Source of the DNA: Muribaculaceae bacterium
Lineage (GTDB): Bacteria > Bacteroidota > Bacteroidia > Bacteroidales > Muribaculaceae
NCBI GenBank assembly: GCA_902836725.1
Contig: CADFRV010000159.1
Span: forward strand, 1-6,001
Reading direction: 5' to 3'
Length of the DNA stretch: 6,001 nucleotides
Below, piece by piece: positions 3,759 to 6,001 of this stretch (its first letter is position 1; every line of letters begins with the position of its first letter). The notes below the pieces were generated by a model. The model saw nothing but the letters and a program-made list of their open reading frames with translations. It had not been told where the DNA came from and ran no database searches. Made by a program: the position numbers and the translations under genes.

Positions 3759-6001
3759 TTACTTGATTTCGATATTGTCAATGGTCAGTTTTCCGGTCTC
3801 ACCCGGCACGAAGCGACCATAGAGGTCGCTCTGACCTTCCGGAGCAGTCTTGCCCGTCTGTGTGACAGTATTATTATCTGTGGTTATATTTTTGATGGTC
3901 ACTTCACCAACATTAGCCGTGCCGACCACTACGCCGACGCGCCAGCCGCCATCATCGGTGGATGTGAGCGTGCAGTCCTTGACCGTGCAGCCCGTGATTG
4001 TATGATAGGTCGCAGGGTTGGCACCAGCGTGGCCAATGATCGCGCCGACTGAACCCTTGGCCGTGATTGCACAGTTTTCCACGGAACAGTTTGTGATGGA
4101 AACACACGTATTCACAGGACCATCGTTCGGGTTATTGTAGCCGGACGTCCAGCCGATCAGACCGCCCACTCGTGCGCCGTCGGTGCTGGTGATATTGCTG
4201 TTTATCAGGTGACAGTTATCCAAGTCAATTTGCGGCATGGAGTCGACATTGCCGATAAAAGCCCCGATTCCCTGATTGCTGGTCGTATCATTGATGGTTA
4301 CATTCTCCAGCGTCAAGTCCTTGATGACCACGCCGGACTTGCCGGCAAAGCCGCCTGCAATCAAAGGAGCGTTTAACCCCTTAATTGTATGACCGTTTCC
4401 GTTGATGGTAATCACACCCGCACCGTTGTAGCCATCGACCGTTACAGGCGTCCATGTTTCGCCATTAGCCAGTTGGAAATCACCATCAATGTTGATAACA
4501 TTGTTTCCAGAGCCTGCAGAGGTCAACGTTGTCAGCTTTTCTTTCAGCTCTTCCGCCGTAGCGACCGTAACCGTCTGCTTAGGGGTCTCGGTCCCAAGAA
4601 CGTACTTGTTATCGATGATAACAGTTAAGTGTTCGGCATCCATGCTGTTCTTGTTGGCCCAAATCTTGGAGCCGGTGTTCTTGCCATCGGCAAAGCCGTT
4701 GACCGTTGCGCTGGTGACAGTCAGGCTATAGGTCGCATTATAATCGTTGCCGATTTCAATAGCTGCCTTACCGGCAGAACCATTGTTGCGGTCATTAAAG
4801 GTGCAGTTGCTTACCGTCAGATTGGTGGGTTTTTCAGCAGTCGCCTGGCCGTAAAGCAGGATGGCCTTACCGTTGGTGTTGAAGGTGCAGTCCTCAAACC
4901 TCACGTCTGTGCCGCCCCAAGTCCAGATGGAATACTGGTTGGCCATCTCATTCTCAAAAGTGCAGTTAATGAAGGTCGCCTTGCCATACAGAGTCAGCTT
5001 GCCTTTAATGATGCAATTATTGTAGACCAGTTCGTCGCAGACGATGCCATCAAAGCTACCTTCGCCTGCCTGAATGGTCACGTTTTTGAAGGTGAAAGTA
5101 GAACCGCGCTGATAGCTCAACATACCGCCCTCAGCGCTTATCGCTCGGGTAATAACATCCACAGTCTGCGTACCGTCGCCCTTAATTGTTATGTTACGAC
5201 TTTTCTCACTTCCGTTTGCAACGCCATTTTCCAGTTTAACCGTGGTGTTCTTGGTTAAGGTAATGGTATTATCGATGCTGTTAGATGCTTCGATGGCATC
5301 CGAAAGTTCTTCATAGTTTTTACCGCCAACCTGTGCATTGTTTTCCTTCTTGCGGACGACCCATGTGCCATCGCCATTCTCTACAGCTTTATACCCCTCG
5401 GCGAGGAAGGTTCCGCCCATATTGTCATCACCCTCCGCAGGGTTTCTGCCGGAGAAGGTGCCGCCCTCAACGAAAATCAGCTGAGTGTCGACATTCGCCT
5501 GGTTCAGCAGGAGCTTGTCACCGCTCGTGTTTACATTGGTGTAGCTGCCGCTCTTGACGGTCGCCTTGCCGCCATCAAACACATACAGGCAAGAACCACG
5601 CACATCGTTGATCGTGATGTTCATGTCTTCGAGCGTCACATTTGCGCCGCTCTTGACAATAATGGCATCAAACTCCGAGCCTTCGGCCTGAGGATTGTTC
5701 TGCGGAGGATATATTGTACCGACCACGGTAGTTGTGATAGCACCGTTCTTAATGGTTACTGTGCTGCCCGTCACATTGAGCGCACGATGAGACATTGTAG
5801 GATTGGCTGTAGCCTGATTTTCGCCAGTATAGTGGATGGTCTTGCCGTTCAGGTCGAGCGTAATGCTTTTATCGATTTTGACCGAGTTGGTCAGGGTAGT
5901 GTTATCCACCAGCGTCACGGTGTCGCCGCTCTGCGCGGCGGCAAGGGCAGCGGCGAGAGTCGTGTAATAGGTATACGTGCCGTCGGCCGCCTTCACAGAC
6001 G
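3759..6001 (-). CDS. right-handed beta-helix / GLUG-type surface protein, 5' end missing
   Basis: At least 747 residues; the frame is open to the window edge, so the true start and any signal peptide lie outside and the GTG at 5996 should not be taken as the start. Counting from that GTG, three modules are visible. The first (about 1-215) opens YYTTLAAALAAAQSGDTVTL and closes GYKAVENGDGTWVV. The second starts near 218 (GGKNYEELSDAI), and the third near 472 (VATAEELKEKL). Each repeats the opening of an amphipathic helix followed by beta-strand coils. Many coils carry stacked Asn/Asp-Cys pairs (FINCTF, FEDCTF, VSNCTF, ITNCSVENC, ITGCTVKDC), typical of ladders in parallel beta-helices. Module 3 has GLUG-like turns (GAFIGN, GGLIGW). 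It ends abruptly in LTIDNIEIK with no LPxTG, SLH or membrane anchor. A secreted or cell-surface adhesin or glycan-binding role is likely but unproven. It is transcriptionally separated from the mobile-element genes. Confidence 0.9.
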   Translation of the reverse strand, partial: SVKAADGTYTYYTTLAAALAAAQSGDTVTLVDNTTLTNSVKIDKSITLDLNGKTIHYTGENQATANPTMSHRALNVTGSTVTIKNGAITTTVVGTIYPPQNNPQAEGSEFDAIIVKSGANVTLEDMNITINDVRGSCLYVFDGGKATVKSGSYTNVNTSGDKLLLNQANVDTQLIFVEGGTFSGRNPAEGDDNMGGTFLAEGYKAVENGDGTWVVRKKENNAQVGGKNYEELSDAIEASNSIDNTITLTKNTTVKLENGVANGSEKSRNITIKGDGTQTVDVITRAISAEGGMLSYQRGSTFTFKNVTIQAGEGSFDGIVCDELVYNNCIIKGKLTLYGKATFINCTFENEMANQYSIWTWGGTDVRFEDCTFNTNGKAILLYGQATAEKPTNLTVSNCTFNDRNNGSAGKAAIEIGNDYNATYSLTVTSATVNGFADGKNTGSKIWANKNSMDAEHLTVIIDNKYVLGTETPKQTVTVATAEELKEKLTTLTSAGSGNNVINIDGDFQLANGETWTPVTVDGYNGAGVITINGNGHTIKGLNAPLIAGGFAGKSGVVIKDLTLENVTINDTTSNQGIGAFIGNVDSMPQIDLDNCHLINSNITSTDGARVGGLIGWTSGYNNPNDGPVNTCVSITNCSVENCAITAKGSVGAIIGHAGANPATYHTITGCTVKDCTLTSTDDGGWRVGVVVGTANVGEVTIKNITTDNNTVTQTGKTAPEGQSDLYGRFVPGETGKLTIDNIEIK

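Noticed and set aside
5994..5996. GTG as the true start of the beta-helix protein
   Set aside because: The frame stays open upstream to the window edge, there is no visible ribosome site or signal peptide, and it falls just before a module start; the gene is partial.
3759..6001. Plus-strand frames of 79-218 codons opposite the beta-helix gene
   Set aside because: They are antisense shadows of a long, clearly modular protein.
1..6001. CRISPR array, tRNA or rRNA genes, insertion-sequence ends, origin of transfer
   Set aside because: No regularly spaced repeats, cloverleaf, rRNA-like stretch, transposase with terminal repeats, or relaxase-linked nick region could be seen.

Overview
The window looks like DNA from a low-to-mid-GC gut Clostridia (Firmicutes; an Oscillospiraceae- or Lachnospiraceae-type host would fit). 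It carries the recombinase end of an integrative conjugative or mobilizable element of the Tn4451/Tn1549-like class, next to a large surface-type beta-helix gene. The assignment rests on a TnpW homologue, a large serine recombinase with a DUF4368-like tail, a lone Spo0A C-terminal DNA-binding domain, strong AGGAGG ribosome sites and the beta-helix module types. No taxon was confirmed by a search. All well-supported genes are on the minus strand, so the reading order is from right to left.

Layout by transcription order: (1) 6001-3759, the 3' part of a right-handed beta-helix/GLUG-type protein, closed by one strong terminator (3736-3699) and a second probable one (3682-3621). (2) 3500-3420, a possible 26-residue peptide with a strong ribosome site, then 3323-2952, a free-standing Spo0A C-terminal domain protein. 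(3) 2951-2401, about 550 bases without a conventional gene, rich in GC hairpins and ending in what reads as a complete attenuator: a 28-codon leader ORF whose stop codon lies in the loop of a Rho-independent terminator, a mutually exclusive 12-bp antiterminator that captures the terminator U-tract, and a third hairpin just before tnpW. (4) 2400-2254, tnpW. (5) A near-consensus sigma-A promoter (2241-2213) driving two overlapping recombinase genes: a 138-residue serine-recombinase-domain protein with Asp where the catalytic Ser is expected (2164-1748), and the full large serine recombinase (1748-114). (6) At the left edge, a plus-strand terminator covers the recombinase stop codon, implying a convergent transcript from outside the window.

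Working model (inference): the Spo0A-like protein and the leader/attenuator control transcription into tnpW and on toward the recombinases, while the internal promoter gives the recombinases their own supply. The large serine recombinase would excise and integrate the element, with the small non-canonical protein as a co-translated partner. The most interesting item is the attenuator at 2427-2558. Its antiterminator loop also contains a perfect match to the Spo0A box TGTCGAA, 0.5 kb downstream of a gene for a Spo0A-type DNA-binding domain.
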